This document shows positions 33,459 through 43,769 of a DNA stretch of 64,000 nucleotides, piece after piece. Below the pieces are notes generated by a model. The model was not told where the DNA came from. It saw nothing but the letters and a program-made list of their open reading frames with translations, and did no database searches. The position numbers and the translations under genes were made by a program. The stretch's first letter is position 1. Every line of letters starts with the position of its first letter. Source of the stretch: Hsuehochloa calcarea (lineage: Eukaryota; Streptophyta; Magnoliopsida; Poales; Poaceae); contig CM070599.1 in assembly GCA_036346395.1 (NCBI GenBank), positions 21,753,232 through 21,817,231 of the forward strand, written 5' to 3'.

Positions 33459-36316
33459 TCAATCTCTGTATCTGTACGTCCGGGGGTAGTAAGACTTCTT
33501 CTGCAGCCATGAAACGATAGTCTTGACATCTTTCTTGGTCTGCCTTGCCATACCATTGTCCACAGACTCTTCTACAATCTCCTCTGAGGATGATGAAGAT
33601 GCTTCCCAAGCCTTTTTTGAGGCAGATGCAGAAGGAAAGTTGGCGGCACGCCTTCGGCCTGGTTTTGATCGGATGAAGGTACTCCCGAGGCGCTCAGTCA
33701 TCTTCTCGCAAATGTTATCACTGCCAAATGATATCAGCTTCTCGATAATCTGCACCATGGCCAGCTCAAAGCCCTCAGCCTGCAACAAGATGCTGCAGGC
33801 CTCGTCCACTAGACCATCCTTTCGCATCAAACATATGGCAGCATCTGCTACCCCCTCTCTGACAAATCTACTCCAGTTCTCCTGGGCCTCACAGAGGCTG
33901 GAGAGTGCCATTGCTACTGTCTTCTTGACATCTATGTCTCCGACCAAGAGCAACTCCATCAGCGCAGCAAAGCCTCCAAGCTCACCAATCTTGATCTTAT
34001 TGTAGTAGTTGTCAGCCAGTAGCCCAAGGATTTGTGCACACTTGGCTCTTGTGGGCACTGGCCCTAACAATGCCCTTGCAATCAGCACAGGTATGGCATA
34101 TTGATCATCTCCGAAAACCTCTTTATTGGGGCTGTAGGAAGCTGCCTTGGCAATGATTTTGAGGACAATGTCGTCCAATTCAGGATCGGGGTCCAGGCAT
34201 GTCTCTGGCAGGATGCAGGCAAGTTTTGCTATTGTCCCTGGGCTGCGGCCAATCAGATGCAGGAATGACCACTGATCCTTGTTGACGAGCTCATGTAGCC
34301 GTAAAATGGCATCATAAGCTTCTTTAGAGTTGATGGGGGAGTGAGCCAAGAGGGTGACTTTCTTGAACAGGACTTCCTCCTCAGAGGAAATGATTGGTGC
34401 ATCTGTAACTGTTGTCAGATCTGTAATGCTGTTTGCTTCATGCCACAGCGATATGCACAATGCAATGAGGATATTGGGGATGAAAATGCTGTGCACGAGA
34501 ACCTCGCCAGTTACTGGACAGATGCGTTTGTGCTTGTTCCACCATTTCTCCAGTGCTGAACGATCAACAGTCTGCAGCCGCAGAACAGGTGCAATCAGGG
34601 AGATGAAACAGACAAGAAATGAAGTCAGGAAGAACAGCTCAAAATAATGCAGCTCAGGAATTTATTGTTCAGTAAACATGCATTGGTATTCTAATAAAGG
34701 GGAAATGCACTGGACAAAAGGATTAAGTTCTTGGAATAGAACAAGAAGTACAGTAACCAGGAAAACTAACTGCGTGATTTTTAACAGAGCAAATGGAGAT
34801 AAATAAAGATAGGCAAATGTTTCGATTAGATCGATCAAACAATCGGCAAGATAATGAATTTCCCACTGCAACTAATTCCACTGCAAAACACTGAATTTTC
34901 TACTTGAACTAACTCCAGGGATCTTGTCTGATCAAATTCTGGTGCAAAGTTCCATTTTGCGAAAACGAAATTTACAAAGATTTTATGGATAATCACAGTT
35001 CAAGCTCTGAATTGCCTCATGTCAGAGGACATTACTTAAACCTACATGACGAACTACCACAAGTCCACAACTAATAAAATGCTATAGTTTAGGAAACACT
35101 TCGAGCAGATTCTCTTATCCACTGAACACCCAAATTGGCATCACATCAGGGCGATCTTTATTTCCTTATTTGAACCAAACATGCCCATATATCAACCATA
35201 CAAATTGTTGTATCCCCAATCCTCGGTGATGTCCTATGATCCAAATGGTTAAACACAAAATTCTTTAGAAACAAACTCTAGGCAGTTCTTCAGAACAAGT
35301 AAACAAACATCTAGGCAGAGGATCTCAATTGACCCTGGCACAACAACCCGACAAGATTTTCTAGTGGGAATGATGCAAATAATCTATCTTATTAAGCAAT
35401 CTGTTATGACCAGAAACATAAAAAAAAAACAGTTCTGAATCTGTAGGAACAACGGCATTACATATTTTCTTGGACTGCACTGCTACGATCAGAGGTCGGT
35501 TTCTCGCTAACAGAAAATCTGAACAATTTCCACATTGCATTCAATTAATCCAAACTGGTCTTACAAGACCAAGACAAATTTTCTATCATCCAGCACTAAG
35601 AAATAGGTAAAAATACTTCAAGAACAATAGTTACAAGACCCATTGCATCAGTTCATCCAAAACAAGCACATCCTAACAAATGAAATCGCAAGAACAGCAC
35701 AGAAACGGCCCAAGAACACAAGAAAACAAAGCAGGTGAAAGATTTGTCACACCTTTCCAGAGGTGATGACGACTGGGTTCTCCATGACCTTCTTGGAGAC
35801 AGGGCAGAGGAAGAACTCCGGCACAGCCACCGAACCAATCCACAACCTCGTCGCATCGGCACCGCGGTGGAGTTCGTCGGACCAGGCGCCCCGCAGAGCG
35901 CGGAACGCGCACTCGAAGAGGTCCAGCGGGGGCACTGGTTCGCCCTCGTCGGAGCACAGCTCCGTGAACCACGCGAGCTCGGCGACCGCCTCCACCCTCC
36001 GCAGCCACCTCTCCAACCCCGCCAGGTCGACCACCTTCCGGTTGAGGAGAAGCTCCTTCTTGATCTCATCCGTCCTGGCCCCGGCGCTGGCGCCCATCGT
36101 CGCCTCCAATAACTCGTCCCTCGCCTTCGCCTTCCTCTCCGTCTCGGCGCCGGCGAAAATATCAAGAACCTCCGCCGCGTCGACGTTCGGAGGGCCTCGA
36201 GCGGAGGAAGGAGAACTCTCCTCCGCGCCCTCCTCCTCCTCTGCCCCGTCTCCCGTGATGGAAGCAGAGCTCGCGCTGGCATCCGGCGGCGCGAGCAATC
36301 TTGGCCTCGCGCTCAT
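33459..36316 (-). CDS. U-box E3 ligase-like protein with ARM repeats, 2 exons, 558 aa
   Basis: Minus strand. Exon 1 is 36316-35753, intron 35752-34572 (GT-AG, phase 0), exon 2 is 34571-33459. Residues 1-110 are low-complexity, with an acidic run (EEEEGAEE, about 24-32) and a helical stretch (ELLLNRKVVDLAGLERWLRRVE). The U-box spans about 165-237: VPEFFLCPVSKKVMENPVV, then across the splice SGK|TVDRSALEKWWNKHKRICP. The join is exact. The rest shows helical ARM-like repeats (about 240-480) and a basic, Ser-rich tail with an acidic patch (SSSSEEIVEES). U-box proteins bind E2 enzymes and ubiquitinate substrates chosen by the ARM part; the target is unknown. ATG 36316 is the first in-frame ATG, although the frame stays open to about 36880. 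Exon 1 is strongly GC-rich and exon 2 is not, the usual grass gradient. Confidence 0.88.
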
Positions 36317-36960
36317 CGTCCTCAGCGAAGAGATGATCTCCTCCACGCCGCCATCATCCCCGACAGAACCGCCGCCGCCGCCCGCGGGGACATCTGACAA
36401 TCTTGGCGACCTCCTGTTCGTCCGCACCGAGTAGGCAGCGGGCCTCGCCCCCAAGATTCTGCTCGGCCGGAGACCAGGTTGAGGAGACGGCGACCTCGAC
36501 CTCGCCCACCGCCTCCGCCTCCGCAGGGCTGGATCGTCCTCCTCATCGATCCCTCCTCCGACCAGTCGTAGACGCCGGGACCGAAGCCCCGTCCATGGAT
36601 GGCGCCGCTGTTTCTTGGCGTTCTTGGCCTTTCTTGGCAGGGAGATGGGGAGAGGGTTTGGGGATTGGAGAGTTGCTGCGGGCTTGCGGCTTTGGCGGCA
36701 AGGAGGCGGAGGCGAATGGAGTTTTGGGCTTGAGTTGGAAGCAAATTCTCCGAGAGGCCCCTCCCCACCGTCCGATCCTCCCCAACCCCCTCGCACTGTA
36801 GTGAATGGACGGCATCCGCGGAGGGCCCTCGCCGAGACCCCACTCGTAGGATTTATTTTCGCTTGAGTTCGTTGAGGCACTGGCGGGATATAACAAAACA
36901 GGGGAGAGCCGCAGGCCGTCGATTCAGCCCTTGAGATTCGTGCTCGTTTCCAGATGCGCA
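36317..36960 (-). other. 5' UTR / promoter region of the U-box gene
   Basis: GC-rich, in continuous open frame with exon 1 as far as about 36880 but without an ATG. It is therefore taken as leader, or possibly an unrecognised upstream coding exon. No clear TATA box. Confidence 0.4.
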
Positions 36961-36971
36961 GGATGAAATAA

Positions 36972-37060
36972 TCCAGCAGGAAATGGGATTATAAGAGTAA
37001 CAAAAAAAATAGCAGGAAATGGGATTATAAGAGTAACAAAAAATAAATAAATAGCAGACA
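36972..37060. repeat. Tandem duplication of about 40 bp upstream of the U-box gene
   Basis: The phrase agcaggaaatgggattataa, followed by gagtaacaaaaaa, occurs twice in direct succession. The copies differ in the length of the A-rich spacer. Confidence 0.9.
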
Positions 37061-37104
37061 TGAATTTAGTGTGGGAGCAGCTTGCCAACGCTAATACAAT
37101 GTAA

Positions 37105-37665
37105 TAAGTTTAACGATGCAAAAGTTTCATAGAAGTTTCAGTTTTAAACGGTCGAAGTTTCAAGAAGGTTTCAACAAAAGTTTCAAGTAGTTTCATCAAG
37201 TTTTGCAAATTTGAAGAAGAATATCAAGTTATTTGAGATTAAAACTTCATGAAACTTGATGAGACTTGAGATGAAACTTCGTGAAACTATATGAAACTTG
37301 ATGAAACACGATGAAACTTGGGATGAAACTTCGTGAAACTTAATGAAATTTGGAAAGAAACTTTATGAAACTATATGAAACTTAATAAAATACAATGAAA
37401 CTTGGGATGAAACCTCGTGAAACTTAATAAAACTTCATAAGACTTGGGATAAAACTTCATGAAAATTAATGAAACGTCATGAAACTATATAAAACTTGAT
37501 GAAACACGATGAAACTTGGGATGAAAGTTCGTGAAATTTTATGAGACTTGGTGAAACACGATGAAACTTGAGATGAAACTTTATGAAACTTTATGAGACT
37601 TAATGAGACTTGAGATAAAACTTAATGAAATTTGATCAAACACGATGAAACTTGATGAAACTCAT
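37105..37665. repeat. Degenerate minisatellite built on TGAAACTT
   Basis: About 560 bp in which tgaaactt and variants recur roughly every 11 bp. Longer phrases (ctatatgaaacttgatgaaa, then cacgatgaaacttgggatga) recur near 37287, 37370 and 37485, giving a higher-order period of about 85-115 bp. The left edge (37120-37200) carries the motif in the opposite orientation (aagtttca), so the array changes direction. It has no coding content. Confidence 0.85.
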
Positions 37666-37936
37666 TACAAAAATTGAAAGAAAAATTACAAAATTTAAAG
37701 TTCTAAATACACATGTGCCGTGGGACCTGACCTCTCAAAGCACAATGCGATGGGCGCTGCTCGCAGCAAGATGCGCTTTCGCCAGGCACAGCGGCGGCGC
37801 TCCATGGCAGAATTCACTGGGGCAGCGGACCGCTCAGGGGAGTGCCATCGCGGGTTGCGTCTCCCCAGGCCAGAGGCGGAATAGGAGCAGCGTAGGGAGA
37901 CCCTGGCGCGGGAGGAGGCCGACGAGGGAGGAGGGG

Positions 37937-38128
37937 TCAGGTGCTGGGGTTAGAGGAGCTAACCACAACTGAAGCAGAACCGCATACAAGATTGGCTCTT
38001 ACTACTGCATGCTTCTTGCACAACAGAGGAGATGCAGAAGAAGAGGAGTGATTGCTAGAGAGGAAGAGGGGGCTGTGGAGAGGAGGAGCGGGAGGGGAAG
38101 GGAGATGCAGCCAGAGGGAGGTTGCCAT
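37937..38128 (-). pseudogene. Gene fragment resembling a chloroplast transit peptide exon
   Basis: A minus-strand ATG at 38128-38126 opens a 63-codon frame. It begins MATSLWLHLPSPPAPP, is rich in Ser and Pro and lacks acidic residues (SSNHSSSSASPLL), then becomes Arg/Val-containing (HAVVRANLVCGSASVVV) and hits a stop. Composition and length fit a plastid transit peptide with the mature part missing. It lies between repeats, with no downstream exon that I can find, so a transposon-captured first exon is likely. The parent gene is not recognised. Confidence 0.4.
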
Positions 38129-38570
38129 TATTGGAGGCGCTTGTGTACACACTGCCTGTGCTCTGCTTCCCTTGGAGGAAGAAAGAACTGGATCCAGGGG
38201 GAGAAGAGGAAGAAGAAACAGAGGATAAAAATCGGGGAGGTGAGGAAGGATTGGAGGTTGAACTGGGAGCATGTGGCATGACCAGCTTGTGGTGGGATAA
38301 TGCAAGGTGGATGTTGCTCAGTTGCTCCTAGGATTATTCAGATCCAACGGTAGATTGCTATAGCGTTGGATCGGCTTCCAACGTTATAGCATTTTTTAGC
38401 TTTTCCCATTTAGTTTACCATGCAGTAGACAATTTCCAGATAAGCCAATCTATTTGGAGCAAACTGAACAATTCATAGCATAACATGGATTCTAAGAGTC
38501 TGAGAAGCTCGGCTCTAGATCCATATTGACCTTACACAAGATTTTACATTCGGATATACCACATTTTTCA

Positions 38571-39377
38571 AATATCTTTACTAATATAAAAAAATAAAGT
38601 TTACCCTCGTGCAACGGGACCATCGTCCCACACTGAGAGCGAGCTTTGTCCGCGCCTCCTCCTCCTATTATCCTCTACACACTGATAGGTGGGTCCGCAT
38701 CATCAGATTCCCTCCCTGAACTGCTCATTCCCTCCCACAACTGCTCTCTCCCCAGTCCCCATAGCTTGCACAGAACGCTCCCCTTCCCCTGCATGGCTAC
38801 GCCTCCAAGTCCCCAACCCAACCGCCTACCACTCTCCCCTCATGCCCCCTCATACATCTCCTGCACCGACTGCTGCCTCTCCTCACATCCACACCCTTCG
38901 CCCTACCGCCTTCCCACATCCATCGCCGCCGCAACTCTGTAGCTGCCCCTTCGCCACCACAACTCTGTAGTTACCCCTTCTCTTCAATTCTCCCCTACAG
39001 TTACGCCACCACCGAAGGTGCGGAGGCTCACACGGCCTCCATCGATGAGGATGTCGTTGGCGCAGTTGGCTTCGATGCTTCTGCACAAGTCAATGGCACT
39101 GATGTTGTGTGGCTCGGTTGTTCGCCATCGGCCTCCTATTCACACCGTGAGTGGTTGGCATCGCCCTCCTCTTCGGCTTCACTGCCACTGTCTCCACCCT
39201 CTAATCCGGTTCGTTGGAAAGCCCGACCTCCCCTGCAAGGACGCGATGGGGCCATGAGGTTAGATTTGGGTGCGACGAGGGGATTCACGGCCGGGAACAG
39301 GCATGAGGTTCGGCCCCATGTTTCATGGCGCGCTTCCGCCTCCCTGTGGTGGCGGCGGGCGACCTGTTGCCGTTACG
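38571..39377 (+). mobile_element. Possible Helitron 5' end with GC/C-rich captured-looking sequence
   Basis: TCTTTACTAATATAAAA preceded by A, with a following gtttaccctcgtgcaacgg, resembles the 5' ends of rice Helitrons (TC start, insertion after A). The region behind it is C-rich with long but unrecognised frames, as in gene-capturing Helitrons. The 3' hairpin and CTRR end were not found, so this is tentative. Confidence 0.3.
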
Positions 39378-39570
39378 TGTAAGTGAGGAAAGTAATATTA
39401 TCTTTAATTGTTAAAATCAAAGTACATGAGTTACACATATATAGATTACATCTATCATATGAACGCGTTCATCTATTATGTAAACGTGTACAACTATCAT
39501 GTGAACGCGTGATCCATCGGAAGAGAAGGCGTCATGCATGTAGGAGGCCAAGGCACCATCCTGTCTAACA
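39378..39570 (-). repeat. TRIM 3' LTR (minus-strand sense)
   Basis: 193 bp, from TGTAAGTGAGG to ctgtctaaca on the plus strand. It aligns along its length with 40024-40206 with scattered substitutions and small indels. Confidence 0.75.
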
Positions 39571-40023
39571 CGCCCCCGCAGTCGGAACGTCACCAAGGCG
39601 GACATTCAGACTGGACCTAAATTTGGTGAAGACGAAGTCTCGCGACGAAGGTCGGTGTGATGACGATAGTAGACGGGGTACTTGGAAGGCCGTGGAGTGA
39701 GGGCCGTGTTGACGAGCGCGCCATATCACGTCACGCCGTCATCAGAAGAGAGGAGGCGCCAGAGAGGACGAAGCTGAGGCGGTGAAGTCCGTAGCCGAAA
39801 CGTCGGCAATCGGTGAAGCGGCGCAAACCGATCTATGATCGAAAAAAAAACCCGATTTGAAAATGACCAGGGAAAACTCTAATTGATAGGCGATTGAATG
39901 ATCGGTGACACGACTTAAACTATGGGTTACACAGCCCCCGGGAGAAATCATGGAGATGACATCATCTCCCGTAGCGCGCGAGGCTATGGAGCGGCGGCTC
40001 GGGAGCGACACCGTGCGATACCA

Positions 40024-40206
40024 TGTAAGTGAGGAAAGTAATGCTATTTTGTATTGTTAAAATCAAAGTACATAAGTTACACAAATATACATTACAAGTA
40101 TAATGTGAACGTGTACAACTATTATGTAAACACGTACAGTTATCATGTGAACACTTGATCCCTCAGAAGAGAAGGCGTCATAACCGAAACACCGTACTAC
40201 CTAACA
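40024..40206 (-). repeat. TRIM 5' LTR (minus-strand sense)
   Basis: 183 bp, from TGTAAGTGAGG to tacctaaca on the plus strand; partner of 39378-39570. The PBS adjoins it at 40010-40023. Confidence 0.75.
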
Positions 40207-42640
40207 TTAAAGTCATAGACGACGCGAGGTTGCTCCAGGGCTAGCACGAGTTCCACAACGAGATCACCATCACTTCCACCTCTGCGTCAGACACCTCTCC
40301 TGTCCCCGCCGCTGCCGCAAACTCCTGTGAGAAGCCAACCGCCAAGCTTGCCAACAACATGGTTCCACGGTCACGGCTGCAGAGCGGTGGACGCAGAGCG
40401 GTTGCTAGCACGACTGGAGCTGAGCAGTTGCAAGCGTTAATGCAGAGCGGTGGCCAAGAGAAGTTCAGCGAAAGGAGGATGATGTGTTTGCTGCGGCTGA
40501 CACTATCGGTGGGGGCTAAGGGAGGGTGAAGCAGGTCATCCTGGTGGACTGGCACTTCAAGAAGGTGATCAGCGATGGGTTCATGTTATGAATTTTTTGG
40601 GTGCACTGACATTGCAAATCTCATGCCATTGATATTGTCATGGCTGTAGTAGACTGCTATTAGGTACTTACACATTGAAACACATTTTTATGTATGTGCA
40701 TACACGAACGCCAATGGTGCCAGGTTTTTTTTCATTCTCTTGCTAATGCTTACATAGTACTTTGCTTTGAGGAGCTACTAGCTTGAGCCTCATGCTTTGT
40801 CTATGCAGGCCAAATTGTGATCAGATATTTCACAGGTGGCCAAATTCCTTGAGAGCCTCGATGTGGAATAGATTTAGATTTTGGTTGCCTTCTCTCTGAC
40901 ATTAATCTGATTTAGATTTTGCACATGTTCATCCATTTATGTGAATGCATCAACGGGGGATGTGGTTTGATGACAATTTCATTTCCTTTATTAATAATAG
41001 TGTAGAATACACTAATTTCTTCAACACACTCTCTCAAGATGGGTATAAGATAACAATCATGACCATCTTGTTACATATTGCAATACCATTATTAGACTTT
41101 ACTAAACCTATCATTGACTCTATAGCTAATACCATCATAAAGATCAAAAGTTACTCACCACCAATACTACTAGGGATTTTACCAAATCCCTCTCCACCAT
41201 CTTCCAACAGCCCCGACCTCAACCTCCTCTCCCTCTACCCTCATGCCCCTAGCCACCCCTGGCCTCCACTACTCTGCCCACACACCCCTAGTCACAGCCT
41301 CCACCATCTCTACTTCTGTCACATACCATTATGCCTGACTCCAGTCACAATCCTTTTCTGGACATCTCCAGCAACACTATCCCCGGCACCCATACCAACA
41401 CCACTGCACGACATAAATTCCACCATTAGCACAAGCACCATATGAATAGTCCTCCCCCTGTCTTCTATGCCTTATGTCGTAACCTTCGATGCTATCACTA
41501 CCAAGCAACACAATAGCTAGAACTCTCAGCAAACATACCATCTTCTCTCTCCTTTCCCTAACACAACACACGCAGCCACACCAGATCCTCCACCAATCTA
41601 GATCCACAACAGTTCCCCCTCAATCACACCAGATCTTCCACCGATATGGATTCACACCAGATCAGAACATCCATACCAGATCAGATCATCAAACTTCCAC
41701 ATCGGATCAAATCCTCCATACTAGATCAGCAGATCCTCCACCCTCGAAGCACCCACACCACATCAGATTCTCCACACCAGATCCTCCGCAACGAATCTTA
41801 GATCCACACCGACACCACACCGGATCCTCCACCGATCTTGATCTATACCAGATCACCAGATCCCCTTCTTTCTTTTTCGTTTTCTTTTCCTCCACTTTCC
41901 TTTTTTTTATCCTTTTCTTTCTTCTCTTTCTTCCCCCTTCTTTCATTTTTCTTTCCGCGCGCATGGCTCTACATGTCTCACTCCTTTCCCCACGTTCCCC
42001 ATGTTTTTCTTTCTATCCCTCACCTCTCTCCAGCCGAGCCCGAGCCAGCCCCCTGGGCTAGATCCGGCAGCAGATCTCGCCGAATCCTTTGCAGCCTTCA
42101 CCTTCTCAATGGGCTCCTACTTTGACTCCGAGACCACCCCATCCAAGAGCAGCTGCAGTCGTGACATGTTCCCTGCCTCCGAAACCACCCCCTCTAGGAG
42201 CAGCTGTAGTTGTACCACTGCCTCTAGGAGCCGCAGCCGTGACCTCTTCCCTGACTCTGAGGCCACCACCTCTACCAGGAGGCGTCTCAAGGCTCATATC
42301 AACGCGATGGACAACCATGGGCCATTGGATCCAACCGCCTCCAGTTGGCTCCGGCCAATCTGCCGTCGCCCTCATGCGACGGCTTTGCACGTCGCAGCAT
42401 CGACTCCATCGTTGCACCCACACATGTGCAACCGCACCGCGCACGAAGCGCCGCCTCAGACAGCTCCTTCATCTTTGCCACCAACGGTTGTGACCCTTGG
42501 TCGTCCTCCGGGCCGAGCCTCCTTACGCCGCTGACTGGATTGCCCGCATGCAACCCAGCCGGGGCATAGAGATGCTACCTAACAGATAAGAGTCATATGA
42601 GATATGATTGGCAAGGGTTGCTTACCTAAATCACTAGGTT
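40207..42640. other. Unassigned stretch: C-rich frames, CAGATC repeats and a pyrimidine tract
   Basis: Long frames (for example 40945-41445 plus and 41489-42061 plus) are open mainly because of biased composition, and carry no domain. 41580-41865 has about a dozen irregular copies of ccagatc/gatcctcca. 41868-41962 is almost purely pyrimidine on the plus strand. 42080-42500 is GC-rich with mirrored frames on both strands. No gene is supported. Confidence 0.4.
41868..41962 (+). repeat. Polypyrimidine tract
   Basis: About 95 bp of ctttctttttc-type sequence with only a few purines. Low-complexity DNA; it could form triplex-like structures but no function is shown. Confidence 0.8.
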
Positions 42641-42825
42641 TCTAGCAGGGATGCCAAAGCTACTAGGACTTAATGATATATGGATCTTGAACCCACTATA
42701 TGAAGTTATAGGGAAACTTGGTTTAGAACATATAGTGGAAGTATCTTTTATTAAAGTGTTTAATAAAAGATCTTACATAAACATAGTGTTGATTTTTGCA
42801 TATACATATTTTTATGTTATAAATC

Positions 42826-43272
42826 ATGGCACCTAATACTTCCTCCACACCTACTTTTAACTTGCGATTTATTCTTGACAAAGAAAAACTTAATGGAACA
42901 AACTTTATTGACTGGTTTCGTAATATGGGAATTGTTCTCAAACAAGAAAAGAAGGAATATATTCTAGAGGGTCCCTATCCCGAGGAACCAAATGCAGATG
43001 CTACACGTGCTAAAAAGAATGCGTATGAGAAGCATTGTAATGATGCAGTCGATGTACACTGTCTTATGCTTGCCACTATGAACTCTGAGCTTCAGAAGCA
43101 ATATGAGATAACAAACGTTTACAATATGATTGTGGGTCTGAAAGGCATGTTTCAGGACCAAGTAAGGGCAGAGAAGTACATTACCTTCAAGGCATTGTTT
43201 TCTTGTAGGTTGTCAGAAGGTAGCCCAGTCAGTCCTTATGTGATCAAGAGAGTTGGCAAACTTATTCTATAG
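42826..43272 (+). pseudogene. Ty1/copia gag fragment (a family different from the 18.9-29.9 kb element)
   Basis: ATG at 42826, 148 codons: NLRFILDKEKLNGTNFIDWF, LKQEKKEYILEGPYPEEP, YEKHCNDAVDVHCLMLATM and SPYVIKRVG. These are standard markers of the N-terminal gag (UBN2-type) of grass copia elements. The frame stops at VGKLIL, before any zinc knuckle, protease or RT, and the following 1 kb is AT-rich without pol. A short leader with gtttaataaaag precedes it, but no LTR could be delimited. A truncated relic. Confidence 0.85.
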
Positions 43273-43289
43273 TCTAGCTTCTTTATTGT

Positions 43290-43769
43290 TTGACCAAGTT
43301 TTTATCCAATTACTCATACTATATTTTAAATAATTTGGATCATTAAACTTCAAGTTTATAATTACGCAATATATTTTCTTATGCTCGTAAGTAGTATGTT
43401 CTAACAGTATAAATCTATAGGATGCTCTTCGGGAACATAAATATAATGCTGGAACATAAAATATTTAACCAAAGATTAATATGCACAAAAATATTATATG
43501 TTCCGCTGGAACATAATTATATTTTAATCACCCAAATGGAATAATTATTTGACGGGAATATTTATTGTTCAATTGGAACACCATGTTAAATTAAAGGTGC
43601 TAAATTGTATGCCTGATTTTAATTTTTAATGCCAGAATAAACATGGACAAAATTAGATTATTCGGGATCAACGATCCAATATGTCATTATATTTTATTTC
43701 TGGAGTTATATTTGCTTTAAGTAAGTGATATGGCTTCTAGTGGTGATGCAGTTGCGGACCCTATTTGCC
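43290..43769. other. AT-rich spacer with repeated ggaacataa phrases, no gene
   Basis: Several copies of gggaacataa or ctggaacataa occur between 43425 and 43520. There are no open frames or element ends that I can define. Confidence 0.4.

Larger units (their letters stand above)
39378..40206 (-). mobile_element. TRIM-like miniature LTR retrotransposon, 829 bp
   Basis: Two direct repeats of 193 and 183 bp (39378-39570 and 40024-40206) flank a 453-bp interior. Read on the minus strand, each repeat starts TGTTAG and ends CTTACA. Directly after the first comes a PBS-like TGGTATCGCACGGT (40010-40023), and directly before the second a purine tract ending GGGGGCG (about 39571-39579). LTR, PBS, PPT and LTR in under 1 kb without coding capacity is the definition of a TRIM. 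The flanks ttacg and ttaaa match only in the first three bases. Confidence 0.75.

Noticed and set aside
35653..36434. Long plus- and minus-strand frames overlapping U-box exon 1
   Set aside because: Shadows of a GC-rich exon; only the frame carrying the U-box and splicing exactly to exon 2 is kept.
37105..37665. CRISPR-like array
   Set aside because: Repeats are degenerate, about 11 bp apart with no unique spacers, and the genome is a plant.
41489..42061. 190-codon plus-strand ORF rich in His/Pro/Ser
   Set aside because: It arises from irregular CAGATC repeats and a pyrimidine tract; no domain.
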